DNA of 64,000 bases from Caulobacter vibrioides (GTDB taxonomy: Bacteria; Pseudomonadota; Alphaproteobacteria; Caulobacterales; Caulobacteraceae), in assembly GCF_002858865.1 (NCBI RefSeq), contig NZ_PJRR01000016.1:62001-126000 (forward strand). The letters are read 5' to 3'. The notes beneath the pieces were generated by a model. The model did no database searches. It worked only from the letters and a program-made list of their open reading frames with translations, and was not told where the DNA came from. Shown here piece by piece: positions 26,972 through 36,060 of the stretch (positions are counted from its first letter, which is position 1; every line of letters starts with the position of its first letter). Both the position numbers and the translations under genes were made by a program.

Positions 26972-27599
26972 CGACGATCTCACCCCGCAGCAGCAGATGG
27001 CGCGTCGCAACAAGAAGGTTGCGGTCATCTGCGTGGCGACCTTCTGCGGCATGATCGGCGCGGCCTATGCGTCGGTGCCGCTCTACAAGCTGTTCTGCCA
27101 GGTGACCGGCTTCGACGGCACGGTCCGCCGTGCCGAGGTGGCCCCGACCCGTGTGCTGGATCGCAAGATCACCGTACGATTCGACGCCAATATCCGTGAG
27201 CTGCCCTGGCGCTTCCAGGCGCTGCAGCCCAAGCAGGATATCCGCATCGGCGATACGGGTCTGACCTTCTTCAAGGTCACCAACCCTACGGACAAGCCGA
27301 TCACGGGACGCGCGCTCTATAACGTCGTGCCGGAACAGGCGGGGCCGTACTTCCAGAAGCTGGAGTGCTTCTGTTTCACCAGCCAGACGATCCAGCCTGG
27401 CCAGACCGTAGAGTTCCCGGTGGTCTACTTCGTAGATCCCCAATATGCGGACGACCCTGAAACGAAGGGAAAGCCTGAGATCACCCTCAGCTACACCTTC
27501 TTCCCGGCGGTCGACGACGACAAGCCGGGGCAAGTCGCGGCCGCGACAACGCCCCGCATCGTGGACCCCCTTGGCGGCGCACCGTCGAGAGGTCTATAG
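26949..27599 (+). CDS. ctaG: Cytochrome c oxidase assembly protein CtaG (Cox11 type)
   Basis: Copper chaperone that supplies CuB of subunit I. 216 aa with one N-terminal membrane helix (VAVICVATFCGMIGAAYASVP) and a periplasmic beta domain carrying the copper motif ECFCF near residue 139. The YKLFCQVTGFDG segment is a Cox11 hallmark. Overlaps the 53-aa gene upstream. Confidence 0.95.
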   Translation: MSQNPTSNDDLTPQQQMARRNKKVAVICVATFCGMIGAAYASVPLYKLFCQVTGFDGTVRRAEVAPTRVLDRKITVRFDANIRELPWRFQALQPKQDIRIGDTGLTFFKVTNPTDKPITGRALYNVVPEQAGPYFQKLECFCFTSQTIQPGQTVEFPVVYFVDPQYADDPETKGKPEITLSYTFFPAVDDDKPGQVAAATTPRIVDPLGGAPSRGL

Positions 27600-27668
27600 C
27601 ATTCGGCATACACGCATAGGCGGGGGGACCGGCCGTGCGTCTAGAGGGATATAAGGGTTAGCAGCAAC

Positions 27669-28541
27669 ATGGCCGGCGCCGTCAAACACGACTACCACAT
27701 CCTTCCGCCCAGCCCGTGGCCCTTCGTGGGCTCGGCCGCCGCCACCGTTATGGCCATCGGCCTGATCGGTTGGCTCAAGGGCGGCGTGCTCGGCATCGAG
27801 AAGGGCAACTGGGCCATTTTCGCCGCGGGCATGGCCGGCATCCTCTACACGATGTTCGGCTGGTGGGCCGATGTCGCCAAGGAATCGAAGGCGGGGGATC
27901 ACACCCCGGTCGTCTCGATCGGCCTGCGCTACGGCATGATCCTGTTCATCGCCTCGGAAGTGATGTTCTTCGTGGCGTGGTTCTGGATGTTCTTCGAGAT
28001 GGCGCTGTTCCACGAGCACCGCACCCTCTCGACGATCGAAGAAGTTCGCACCGCCTGGGCCGCCTGGCCGCCGGCCGGTGTCGAGACGGTCTCGGCCTGG
28101 CACCTGCCGCTGATCAACACCCTGACCCTGCTGCTCTCGGGCACGACGGTCACCTGGGCGCACCACGCGCTGCAGGTCGGCGACCGCAAGGGCGCCAAGT
28201 GGGGTCTGATCCTGACCATCGTGCTGGGCTGCCTGTTCACCGCCATCCAGGTGTACGAGTACGCGCACATCAACCACGAGCAGCTGTTCTACTCGGAAGC
28301 CGCCGCCAATTCGGGCCTCTATGGTTCGACCTTCTTCCTGGCCACGGGCTTCCACGGCTTCCACGTCTTCGTGGGCACGCTGTTCCTGATCGTCTGCCTG
28401 ATCCGCCTGATGACCGGCGCCTTCACGCCCCAGAAGCACTTCGGCTTCGAAGCGGCCGCCTGGTACTGGCACTTCGTTGACGTGGTCTGGCTGTTCCTGT
28501 TCGCGTTCATCTACGTGATCTTCGGGGCCTCGGCCCACTAG
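27669..28541 (+). CDS. coxC: Cytochrome c oxidase subunit III
   Basis: 290-aa membrane subunit of the aa3 oxidase with seven helices. Typical features: HDYHILPPSPWPFVGS at the N-terminus, ASEVMFFVAWFWMFFE, and the closing HFGFEAAAWYWHFVDVVWL block. It contains no redox centre and stabilises subunit I. Followed immediately by a strong terminator at 28561. Confidence 0.96.
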   Translation: MAGAVKHDYHILPPSPWPFVGSAAATVMAIGLIGWLKGGVLGIEKGNWAIFAAGMAGILYTMFGWWADVAKESKAGDHTPVVSIGLRYGMILFIASEVMFFVAWFWMFFEMALFHEHRTLSTIEEVRTAWAAWPPAGVETVSAWHLPLINTLTLLLSGTTVTWAHHALQVGDRKGAKWGLILTIVLGCLFTAIQVYEYAHINHEQLFYSEAAANSGLYGSTFFLATGFHGFHVFVGTLFLIVCLIRLMTGAFTPQKHFGFEAAAWYWHFVDVVWLFLFAFIYVIFGASAH

Positions 28542-28560
28542 ATCAGAAGATCCACGGGGG

Positions 28561-28597
28561 CCCGGAACGCCAGACAGCGTTCCGGGCCTTTTTCGTT
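28561..28597 (+). terminator. Rho-independent terminator after coxC
   Basis: Perfect 10-bp stem CCCGGAACGC / GCGTTCCGGG with a 6-nt loop, followed by CCTTTTTCGTTT. Clear plus-strand terminator closing the coxB-coxC run, so DUF983/surf1/thrC need their own promoter or read-through. Confidence 0.93.
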
Positions 28598-28620
28598 TGA
28601 GGGCGGTGCGCCGCCCTCGT

Positions 28621-28690
28621 CCTTCGACAGGCTCAGGATGAGGGCCACTGTCGACGACATAGAAATCCTCACCCTGAGCTTGTCGAAGGG
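28621..28690. repeat. CCTTCGACAGGCTCAGGATGAG-type inverted repeat
   Basis: Arms CCTTCGACAGGCTCAGGATG and CACCCTGAGCTTGTCGAAGG separated by about 25 bp, preceded by a GGGCGG-tgcg-CCGCCC stem. This matches a dispersed palindrome familiar from alphaproteobacterial genomes. Only copy of its type in the window. Confidence 0.8.
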
Positions 28691-28714
28691 CGTGGATTTC
28701 GGGCCAAGGTTCGA

Positions 28715-29077
28715 ATGACAAAAGTGAACCCCTACGCCGCCGGCGCGCGCGGTCTGTGCCCCCACTGCGGCGAGGGCTATCTGTTCGACGGTTTTCTCAA
28801 GGTGGCGCCCCGCTGCGAGGCCTGCGGCTTTGACCTTGGCAAGCATGAGACCGGCGACGGCGCGGCGACCTTCGTCATCCTGATCGCCGGCGCGATCTGC
28901 GCCTTTGGGGCGCTGTTCTCGATGTTTGCCTGGAACTGGCCGGTCTGGGTGTCGCTGGTGGTCTGGCTGCCGGCCGTGGTGGCGATCAGCCTCGGCCTGA
29001 TGCGTCCGGCCAAGGGCCTGATGGTCGCCGCCCAGATCGCGCAGAAGGCCTCGGAAGCGGGACGCGACCATGTCTGA
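28715..29077 (+). CDS. DUF983 family protein
   Basis: A 120-aa protein with an N-terminal zinc-ribbon-like segment (GLCPHCGEGYLFDGF...RCEACGFDL, two CxxC pairs) and two membrane helices. DUF983 proteins commonly lie between coxC and surf1 in alphaproteobacteria and are thought to serve oxidase biogenesis. Its end overlaps the surf1 start by 8 nt. Confidence 0.9.
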   Translation: MTKVNPYAAGARGLCPHCGEGYLFDGFLKVAPRCEACGFDLGKHETGDGAATFVILIAGAICAFGALFSMFAWNWPVWVSLVVWLPAVVAISLGLMRPAKGLMVAAQIAQKASEAGRDHV

Positions 29078-29757
29078 GATTTCGACCGGCAAGACACGCT
29101 TTCCCTTCGGCCTGACGATCGCCACCGCCATCGCCTTTGCCATCCTGTGCGGCCTGGGGAGCTGGCAGCTGCAGCGCCTTCACTGGAAGGAGGGCGTACT
29201 GGCCCGGCTCGAGGCGCTGAAGACCGCGCCGGCCCTGCCGCTGGTCCAGGTGCTGACCGCCGAGGCGCGGCCAGAGGATCTGGCCTGGACCCGGGTCAGC
29301 GTCGACTGCGGCGATGTGGGCGGGGAGCCCTTGCCGCTGGTCTATGGCGTCCGTGACGGCGACGTCGTCTGGCGCGCCCAGTCGCCGTGCGCGGTGCTGG
29401 CCGGTCCCTACAACATGATCCTGGTCGATCGCGGCGTCGTGCCCGGCCTGACCGGCCAGGTCCCCACCGGCGCCGCGCGCCTTTGCGGCTCCTCGGCGTG
29501 TTGTCGGCGTGCTCAGCCCGATCGAGCAGCTGGGCGGCGACCGCGCCAAGGTCCTGGAGCGCTTCGCCGATCGCAAGCCCGCCCCGCTGGTGCTGATGGT
29601 CGAACAGGAAACGCCCGCGCCCGAAGGCCTGACGCCCACGCCGCTACCGGCAGAAATTTCCAATCGGCATCTGGAATACGCCCTTACGTGGTTTGGTCTT
29701 GCCGTAACCCTGCTGTTTATCTATGCCGCCATGCTCTGGCGGAGACTGAGACCCTGA
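29070..29757 (+). pseudogene. surf1: SURF1 family protein, frameshifted
   Basis: Heme a insertion factor for the aa3 oxidase. The first part (MSEISTGKTRFPFG..., FAILCGLGSWQLQRLHWKE, VDRGVVPG) and the last part (ISNRHLEYALTWFGLAV and a final membrane helix) are both canonical SURF1, but they lie in different frames: the N-terminal frame must shift by +1 between about 29460 and 29495 to reach the second. Total length (688 nt, about 228 codons) fits an intact gene. A C-rich run at 29461-29464 is a likely place for an indel. Either a true pseudogene or a sequence error. Its stop overlaps the thrC ATG (TGATG). Confidence 0.85.
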
Positions 29758-31154
29758 TGCGTTACGTTTCGACCCGCGGCCAGTCCGCACCCATCGGCTT
29801 CCTCGACGCCGTCCTGGCCGGCCTGGCCCCCGACGGTGGCCTGTACGTGCCCGCCGAATGGCCCAGCCTCACGGCCAAGCAGATCGCCGCCTTCGCCGGC
29901 AAGCCCTATGCCGAGGTCGCCGCCGCCGTGGTCGGCAAGTTCGTGGGCGACGACATTCCCGCCGACGACTTGCTCCAGATGTGCGAGGAGGCCTACGCCA
30001 CCTTCGCCCACACCGCTGTGACGCCGGTAAAGCAACTGACTGCCAACCGCTATCTGCTGGAACTGTTCCACGGACCGACCCTGGCGTTCAAAGATGTTGC
30101 GATGCAGCTCTTGGGCCGCCTCTACGACTATGTGCTCGAGCGCCAGTCGCGGAAGATGACCATCATCTGCGCCACTTCGGGCGACACCGGCGGCGCGGCC
30201 GTCGAAGCGTTCCGGGGCCGCAAGAACGCCCGCATCGTCGCGCTCTTCCCCGAGGGCCGCATCAGCGAGGTGCAGCGCCGGTTCATGACCACCGCGACCG
30301 ACGCCAATGTCGCCTGCGTCTCGGTGCTGGGTTCGTTCGACGACTGCCAGGCCATCGTCAAGCAGGCCTTCCAGGACGACCAGTTCCGCCACGCGGTGGA
30401 CCTGTCGGGCGTCAACTCGATCAACTGGGCGCGGATCGCGGCCCAGAGCGTCTATTACTTCACCGCCGCCGTGGCCCTGGGCGCCCCGGCGCGCGAAGTG
30501 GCCTTCGTGGTGCCGACCGGCAATTTCGGCGACGCCTACGCCGCCTTCGTGGCCAAGACGCTGGGCCTGCCGATCCATTCGGTGACCGCCGCCACCAACA
30601 GCAACGACATCCTGGCCCGCGCCTTCGAGGACGGCCGCTATTCGCGCGGCGCGGTGGCCGCCACCCAGAGCCCGGCCATGGACATCCAGGTCGCCTCGAA
30701 CTTCGAGCGTCTCTATTTCGAGGCCGTGCGTCGCGACGGGGTCGAGACCGGCCGCGCCTTCCGCGCGTTCGCCGACACCGGCCTGCTGGACATCCCGCCC
30801 GCCGCCCATGCCTGGATGCGCGAGCTGTTCCGCGGCGCCGCCGTCAGCGAGGCCGACACCGCCAAGACCATGCTCTCGACGCTGAACGAAACGGGCGAGG
30901 TCGTCGATCCGCACACGGCTGTCGGCCTGGCCGCCGCCCAGGGCGTCCGGATCGATCCGGCCATCCCGGTCGTGGTGCTGTCGACCGCCCATCCGGCCAA
31001 GTTCCCAGAGGCGGTTCAGGCCGCCACGGGCCTGCTGCCCTCGACCCCGCGCGCCACGCCCGACCTCTCCAAGAAGCCGGAAAAGTTCGAGCGTCTGCCC
31101 GCGGATGGATCGTCGGTGAAGGCCTTTGTGCGGACCTTCGCGGCGAATAGTTGA
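29757..31154 (+). CDS. thrC: Threonine synthase
   Basis: PLP enzyme making threonine from phosphohomoserine; 465 aa. The PLP lysine lies in LAFKDVAMQLLG near residue 110, and the phosphate-binding region is ATSGDTGGAAVEAF. MRYVSTRGQSAPIGFLDA is a typical N-terminus. ATG 29757 overlaps the surf1 stop; the surf1 N-terminal frame is in fact open all the way into thrC, which makes an artificial 694-aa fusion that should not be annotated. thrB lies 29 kb away in the same window. Confidence 0.95.
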   Translation: MRYVSTRGQSAPIGFLDAVLAGLAPDGGLYVPAEWPSLTAKQIAAFAGKPYAEVAAAVVGKFVGDDIPADDLLQMCEEAYATFAHTAVTPVKQLTANRYLLELFHGPTLAFKDVAMQLLGRLYDYVLERQSRKMTIICATSGDTGGAAVEAFRGRKNARIVALFPEGRISEVQRRFMTTATDANVACVSVLGSFDDCQAIVKQAFQDDQFRHAVDLSGVNSINWARIAAQSVYYFTAAVALGAPAREVAFVVPTGNFGDAYAAFVAKTLGLPIHSVTAATNSNDILARAFEDGRYSRGAVAATQSPAMDIQVASNFERLYFEAVRRDGVETGRAFRAFADTGLLDIPPAAHAWMRELFRGAAVSEADTAKTMLSTLNETGEVVDPHTAVGLAAAQGVRIDPAIPVVVLSTAHPAKFPEAVQAATGLLPSTPRATPDLSKKPEKFERLPADGSSVKAFVRTFAANS

Positions 31155-31200
31155 GCTAAAGCTGGCGTTTAGGGGCGCGAACACTTAGATAGCGCGCCTC

Positions 31201-32472
31201 ATGACCGCTTCCTTGCGCACCCTGAAGAACGGCGTCCGCGTCGTCTGCGACCCGATGCCCGGCCTCGAAACCCTGGCCCTGTCCGTCGTGGCGGGCCGGG
31301 GCGCGGCCTATGAGGACCCGGCGCGCTCGGGCTGGTCGCACCTTCTGGAACACATGGTGTTCAAGGGCGCCGGCTCACGTTCGGCCCGTGACATCGTCGA
31401 GGTGATCGAGAACCAGGGCGGGTCGATCAACGCCGCCACGGGCTATGAGCGCACCAGCTTCCAGGTCCGGGCGCTGAAGGGCGGCCTGGACCTTGGCATG
31501 GACGTCATCGCCGACCTGGTGCGCCGCCCGACGCTGGATCCCGCCGATCTGACCCGGGAGAAGCAGGTCGTCGCCCAGGAGATCGCCGAGGCCGCCGACG
31601 CGCCCGACGACTATGTCTTCGACCTGATCCAGCGGGCCAGCTGGGGCGACCATCCCGTCGGCCGCCCGATCCTCGGAAGCGACGAGACCGTCAACGCCGC
31701 CAGCGTCGAGGCGCTGTCGGACTGGCGCGGCGATCTCTACGCGGCCGATCGCCTGGTGATCGCCGCCACCGGCGCGGTCGAGGAGGCTGAGCTGATGGCC
31801 GCCGCCGAGCGGGCGTTCGGCGATCTGCCGGCGACGCCGGGCGTCGGGCTTGCGCAGTCCGCCGCCTTTGTCGGCGGCCCGCAGGCCGAGGCGCGCAAGC
31901 TCGAACAGGCGCATCTGGTCTTCATGCTGCCCGCCTGCGGCGCGCGGGAGGACGACTATTTCGCCCTGCGAATCTTCGCCGAATGCCTGGGCGGCGGCAT
32001 GTCCTCGCGCCTCTTCCAGGAGGCCCGCGAGAAACGCGGTCTGGCCTACAACATCGACGCCTATGCCGACACCTATGCCGACCACGGCGCGCTGGGGATC
32101 TATGCGGGCTGCGCGGCGAGCGACGCGGTCGAGACCGCCAAGGTCTGCGCCGACGAACTGATCAAGCTGGCCGACCGGATCGAAGAGGCGGAATTGGCCC
32201 GCGCCAAGGCGCAGCTGAAGGCGCACATGTTCATGGCCCGCGAGCAGCCGCTGTCGCGCGCTGAGCAGGGGGCTGGGCAGGTGCTGCTGTTTGACCGTCT
32301 CTATCCGCCCGCTGAACTGGCGCGGGAAGTCGACGCCGTGACGCCACAGGACGTCGCCCGTCTGGGTCAGCGCCTATTGGCGGCCGGCCGCGCCGCGACG
32401 GCCGTGCTGGGGGCGAAGTCGGCGCTCAAGGCCGGCGAAGTCTTCGACAAGGCGTTGTTCTCGGCGGCCTGA
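31201..32472 (+). CDS. M16 family zinc peptidase (mitochondrial processing peptidase-like)
   Basis: A 423-aa pitrilysin-fold peptidase. The inverted zinc motif HLLEHMVFKG (HxxEH) is at about residues 45-55, the third ligand region is EIAEAADAPDD, and the second half has the inactive-domain signature GGGMSSRLFQEAREKRGLAYN. Similar to the ancestral type of mitochondrial processing peptidase beta. Cytosolic, no signal peptide. Follows thrC by 46 bp. Confidence 0.93.
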   Translation: MTASLRTLKNGVRVVCDPMPGLETLALSVVAGRGAAYEDPARSGWSHLLEHMVFKGAGSRSARDIVEVIENQGGSINAATGYERTSFQVRALKGGLDLGMDVIADLVRRPTLDPADLTREKQVVAQEIAEAADAPDDYVFDLIQRASWGDHPVGRPILGSDETVNAASVEALSDWRGDLYAADRLVIAATGAVEEAELMAAAERAFGDLPATPGVGLAQSAAFVGGPQAEARKLEQAHLVFMLPACGAREDDYFALRIFAECLGGGMSSRLFQEAREKRGLAYNIDAYADTYADHGALGIYAGCAASDAVETAKVCADELIKLADRIEEAELARAKAQLKAHMFMAREQPLSRAEQGAGQVLLFDRLYPPAELAREVDAVTPQDVARLGQRLLAAGRAATAVLGAKSALKAGEVFDKALFSAA

Positions 32473-32489
32473 CGGTCGAAGATGGCTGC

Positions 32490-33068
32490 GTGTCCGTTTT
32501 GCTGCCGTTTCTGAGTCCTCGTCCCCGCCTGCGGTTGCAGGGTCGTGCGGTCTATCTGAGGCCGCCGATGCAGCGGGACTACGCGCCGTGGGCGGCCCTT
32601 CGCAGCCAGTCGCGCGCCTTTCTCGAACCCTGGGAGCCGACCTGGCCGGAGCACGATCTCAGCCGCGCGGCGTTCCGGGCGCGGCTGGCCGCCTATGCCC
32701 GCGAACTGGAGCTTGGCGAGGCCTATCCGTTCTTCATCTTCCGGCGCGAGGACGACGCGCTGCTGGGTGCGATCCGGCTGTTTCACGTGCGGCGCGGTGT
32801 GTCGCTGACGGGAACCATCGGCTACTGGCTGGGTGAGCCTTATGTCCGCCAGGGGCATATGGCCGACGCCGTCGAAACCTTGATCCGTTTCGCCTTTCAC
32901 GGGCTTGGTCTCCACCGCCTGGAGGCTGCATGCATGCCGGAAAACCACGCCTCGGCCGCGTTACTCGCGAAATGCGGGTTTTCCGAGGAGGGATATGCCC
33001 ACGCTTATTTGAAAATTAACGGCGCTTGGCGAGATCATCGTCTGTTCGGCTTGGTGGCGCCCGAGTAG
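32490..33068 (+). CDS. GNAT acetyltransferase, RimJ/RimL-like
   Basis: A 192-aa acetyltransferase with a GTG start (MSVLLPFLSPRPRLRLQGRAVYLRPP). The RAVYLRPPMQRDYAPWAALR opening, GTIGYWLGEPYVRQGHMADAVETLIRFAF acetyl-CoA region and NHASAALLAKCGF are typical of ribosomal-protein-alanine acetyltransferase relatives. The target protein is unknown. Lies directly before pdeA. Confidence 0.87.
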   Translation: MSVLLPFLSPRPRLRLQGRAVYLRPPMQRDYAPWAALRSQSRAFLEPWEPTWPEHDLSRAAFRARLAAYARELELGEAYPFFIFRREDDALLGAIRLFHVRRGVSLTGTIGYWLGEPYVRQGHMADAVETLIRFAFHGLGLHRLEAACMPENHASAALLAKCGFSEEGYAHAYLKINGAWRDHRLFGLVAPE

Positions 33069-33102
33069 CGCCACGGCTTTCGCCGAAACGGTTAGGACGG
33101 GT

Positions 33103-34770
33103 ATGTCTTTTCGGACAGGCGAACGACGAATCTGGGACGCGACGGCCACGCTTGAGGCGCTGGGCGCGGCGGACGTCGCCCTGTGGATCTGGGAGCCCGA
33201 AACCGACAGGTTGCGTCTGAACGGCGCGGCGCGCGCCTTGGGCCTTGGGCCGCTGGCGCCTGAATGCTCGTCGGCCGCCTTCCGCGCCCTGGCCCTGCCG
33301 CAGGATCGCGCCCAGGCCGAAGAGGTCCTGAAGCCGCGTGAACCGGGCAGCGAAGTCGTCGCCCGCTTCCGCGTGCGCGGCGGCGAGACCTGCCTCTGGC
33401 GCGGCGTCTGGCTGGAAGAGGGCGTGCGCGCCGCCGGCGTCGTGGCGCCCGAAACGAAATTCTCCGCGTCCGAGCTTTGCGACCTGACCGGACTTCTGGA
33501 CCGTCGCAGCTTCCTCGCCCGCGCCCGCGAGCGCCTGGCGCAGGAGGGGACCCACCAGTTGGTCGTCGCCGACCTCGACCGACTGCGTCGCCTGAACGAG
33601 GCGCTGGGTCACGAGCGCGCGGACCTGGTCCTGGCGGCGCTGGGCTCGCGCCTGGCGGCGGCGTTCCCGGCCCAGTCGATCCTGGGCCGGATCGGCGAGG
33701 ACGAGTTCGCCGTTCTCTGCCAGCCGCTCGGCTACGAACCCTCCGAGGTGCTGCGCAGCGCGCTGGAGCAGCCGCTGCGCGTGGCCGGCTTTGATATTCA
33801 CCCGACCCTGTCGATCGGCGCGGTCTCGGCCGAAGGCGGCCTGGACGCGCCGGACGCCGCCGAACTGCTGCGCCGCGCCGAACTGGCCGTCGAGGCCGCC
33901 GCCGCCGCCGGCCGAGGCGGCGCGGCCGCCTATGGCCGGGCGATGGAGACCGACGGCCTGTCGCGCCTGGCGCTGGAGGCTGATCTGCGCGGCGCCATTG
34001 GTCGGGGCGAGATCACGCCCTACTTCCAGCCGATCGTGCGCCTGTCGACCGGCGCCCTGTCCGGCTTCGAGGCCCTGGCCCGCTGGATCCATCCGCGCCG
34101 GGGCATGCTGCCGCCGGACGAGTTCCTGCCGCTGATCGAAGAGATGGGGCTGATGAGCGAGCTCGGCGCGCACATGATGCACGCCGCCGCCCAGCAGCTG
34201 TCGACCTGGCGCGCCGCTCACCCGGCGATGGGGAACCTGACTGTCAGCGTCAACCTGTCGACCGGCGAGATCGACCGGCCCGGCCTGGTCGCCGACGTGG
34301 CCGAGACCCTGCGGGTCAATCGCCTGCCGCGCGGCGCCCTGAAGCTGGAAGTCACCGAAAGCGACATCATGCGCGATCCCGAACGGGCCGCCGTGATCCT
34401 GAAGACGCTGCGCGACGCGGGCGCAGGGCTTGCGCTGGACGACTTCGGCACCGGCTTCTCGTCGCTGTCGTACCTGACGCGCTTGCCGTTCGACACGCTG
34501 AAGATCGACCGCTACTTCGTCCGCACCATGGGCAATAACGCCGGCTCGGCCAAGATCGTCCGCTCGGTGGTCAAGCTGGGCCAGGATCTGGATCTGGAAG
34601 TCGTCGCCGAAGGGGTCGAGAACGCCGAGATGGCGCATGCGCTGCAATCGCTGGGCTGTGACTATGGCCAAGGCTTTGGCTATGCGCCGGCCCTGTCGCC
34701 GCAGGAGGCCGAGGTCTATCTGAACGAGGCCTATGTCGACGGCGCCGCGCCGGTGAAGGCGCGGGGTTAA
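33103..34770 (+). CDS. pdeA: c-di-GMP phosphodiesterase with degenerate GGDEF and EAL domains (PdeA)
   Basis: A 555-aa cytosolic protein with an N-terminal PAS-like region (about 1-120), a GGDEF domain (about 125-290) whose active motif reads GEDEF near residue 197, and an EAL domain with FEALARW near 322 and DDFGTGFSSLSYL, LKIDRYFV, AEGVENAE motifs intact. This matches C. crescentus PdeA (CC3396), in which GTP binding to the GEDEF domain stimulates c-di-GMP hydrolysis and which ClpXP degrades with help from CpdR. It ends in KARG, consistent with a C-terminal degron. Symbol assigned by architecture and context. Confidence 0.88.
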   Translation: MSFRTGERRIWDATATLEALGAADVALWIWEPETDRLRLNGAARALGLGPLAPECSSAAFRALALPQDRAQAEEVLKPREPGSEVVARFRVRGGETCLWRGVWLEEGVRAAGVVAPETKFSASELCDLTGLLDRRSFLARARERLAQEGTHQLVVADLDRLRRLNEALGHERADLVLAALGSRLAAAFPAQSILGRIGEDEFAVLCQPLGYEPSEVLRSALEQPLRVAGFDIHPTLSIGAVSAEGGLDAPDAAELLRRAELAVEAAAAAGRGGAAAYGRAMETDGLSRLALEADLRGAIGRGEITPYFQPIVRLSTGALSGFEALARWIHPRRGMLPPDEFLPLIEEMGLMSELGAHMMHAAAQQLSTWRAAHPAMGNLTVSVNLSTGEIDRPGLVADVAETLRVNRLPRGALKLEVTESDIMRDPERAAVILKTLRDAGAGLALDDFGTGFSSLSYLTRLPFDTLKIDRYFVRTMGNNAGSAKIVRSVVKLGQDLDLEVVAEGVENAEMAHALQSLGCDYGQGFGYAPALSPQEAEVYLNEAYVDGAAPVKARG

Positions 34771-34785
34771 ACGCCGACCCCGCCT

Positions 34786-34835
34786 TTCCCCTCTCCGTCG
34801 CCTGTCGGCGACCCCTCTCCCACAGGGAGAGGATT
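34786..34835. repeat. Small C-rich/G-rich inverted repeat
   Basis: CCCCTCTCCGTC...CGACCCCTCTCCCACAGGGAGAGG with inner CGCCTGTCGGCG. Placed between converging pdeA and yqgE. Similar in style to the other C/G-rich palindromes here but shorter; may act in 3'-end formation. Confidence 0.45.
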
Positions 34836-34838
34836 TTC

Positions 34839-35426
34839 CTAGGCTCGGCCCGCCGTCGCGGACAGGTGATCGGCCGTGATCCCCAGCTTGGCCAGGGCCC
34901 GGGTCCATTTGTGCTCGTGGTCCTCGTCGAACAGCAGGCCCTCGTCGGCGTCGCAGATCAGCCAGACATTGTCGCGCAGCTCCTGTTCCAGCTGCCCCGG
35001 CCCCCAGCCGGCGTAGCCCAGGGCCAGCAGCGACTTGCGCGGACGCTTGATGGCGCTGGCCATGGCGTCGAGCGCATCGCGAGTCGCGGTCAAGGCCACG
35101 CCGTCGGCGACGGGCAGGGTCGAGTCCGGGGAGCTGAAGTCGTCAGTATGCAAGACAAAACCGCGTTCGCGCTCCAGCGGCCCCCCCAACAGCACGAGAT
35201 CGCTGGGCGCCTGGATCTCGGAGCGTACGCCCAGGCGATTGAGCAGCTCGAACACGGTCAGGCCCTCGACCGGGCGATTGACCGCCAGGCCCATCGCTGC
35301 GTCCTCGTCATGAGCGCACAGATACAGCACCGTCCGCTCGAAGCGCGGATCCTCGATGCCGGGCATGGCGACGAGCAGCCTGCCGATCAGGAACTCGCCG
35401 TCGTCATCGTCGATTAAGCTGGCCAT
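34839..35426 (-). CDS. YqgE/AlgH family protein
   Basis: A 195-aa protein with the family core: FLIGRLLVAMPGIEDPRFERTVLYLC, AMGLAVNRPVEGL and a LALGYAGWGPGQLEQEL segment near residue 135. Widely conserved, single-domain, function unresolved despite the AlgH name. Divergent from the peroxiredoxin gene, 128 bp apart. Confidence 0.9.
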   Translation of the reverse strand: MASLIDDDDGEFLIGRLLVAMPGIEDPRFERTVLYLCAHDEDAAMGLAVNRPVEGLTVFELLNRLGVRSEIQAPSDLVLLGGPLERERGFVLHTDDFSSPDSTLPVADGVALTATRDALDAMASAIKRPRKSLLALGYAGWGPGQLEQELRDNVWLICDADEGLLFDEDHEHKWTRALAKLGITADHLSATAGRA

Positions 35427-35554
35427 ACCTCAAGCATTGGCGTTCGTTGTGACGGTTTCAAGTCGGATGCTTCATCAAAGCGTGCTTGGCGGCCGCCGCG
35501 CGGGGGTCTATTCGAGTCGCCTCAATTCATCCCACACACGAGGAACAGAGGCCC

Positions 35555-36037
35555 ATGGCGATCAAGGTTGGCGACACGCTCCCGGCGGCGACTTTCATGA
35601 CCAGCACGGCTGAAGGGCCCGCGCCGATCAGCACCGACGACATCTTCAAGGGCAAGACCGTCGCCCTGTTCGCCGTGCCCGGCGCCTTCACCCCGACCTG
35701 CTCGGCCAAGCACCTGCCGGGCTTCAAGGAAAAGGCCGACGAGCTGAAGGCCAAGGGCGTGGACTCGATCGTCTGCGTCTCGGTCAACGACGTCTTCGTG
35801 ATGAAGGCCTGGGGCAAGGACCAGGGCATTGACGGCGAGGTCCTGCTGATCGCCGACGGCAATGGCGACTTCACCAAGGCCATCGGCCTGGATTTCGACG
35901 GCAGCAAGTTCGGCATGGGCGCGCGCTCGCAGCGCTATTCGCTGGTCGCCAAGGACGGCGTCGTCACCCAGCTGCACGTCGAAGACGCCGGCCAGTTCAA
36001 GGTCTCGTCGGCCGAGTATCTGCTGGAACAGCTGTAA
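35555..36037 (+). CDS. Peroxiredoxin (Prx5 type)
   Basis: A 160-aa thiol peroxidase reducing H2O2 or organic peroxides. The peroxidatic Cys is in PGAFTPTCSAKHLPGF near residue 48. The spacing and the SVNDVFVMKAWGK segment fit the Prx5 subgroup, often reduced by glutathione/glutaredoxin, which would agree with gshA being present. Start at ATG 35555 (MAIKVGDTLPAA) with GAGGAACAG upstream. Closed by a clear hairpin at 36061. Confidence 0.93.
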   Translation: MAIKVGDTLPAATFMTSTAEGPAPISTDDIFKGKTVALFAVPGAFTPTCSAKHLPGFKEKADELKAKGVDSIVCVSVNDVFVMKAWGKDQGIDGEVLLIADGNGDFTKAIGLDFDGSKFGMGARSQRYSLVAKDGVVTQLHVEDAGQFKVSSAEYLLEQL

Positions 36038-36060
36038 GCGTAAGTTCAGCTCGTCTTGCC

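Noticed and set aside
29070..31154. 694-aa SURF1-ThrC fusion
   Set aside because: The middle third is frame-shifted nonsense; SURF1 continues in another frame and thrC has its own ATG overlapping the SURF1 stop.
33016..34908. 630-aa open frame opposite pdeA
   Set aside because: Long only because GC-rich codons rarely give stops on the opposite strand; no domain pattern.
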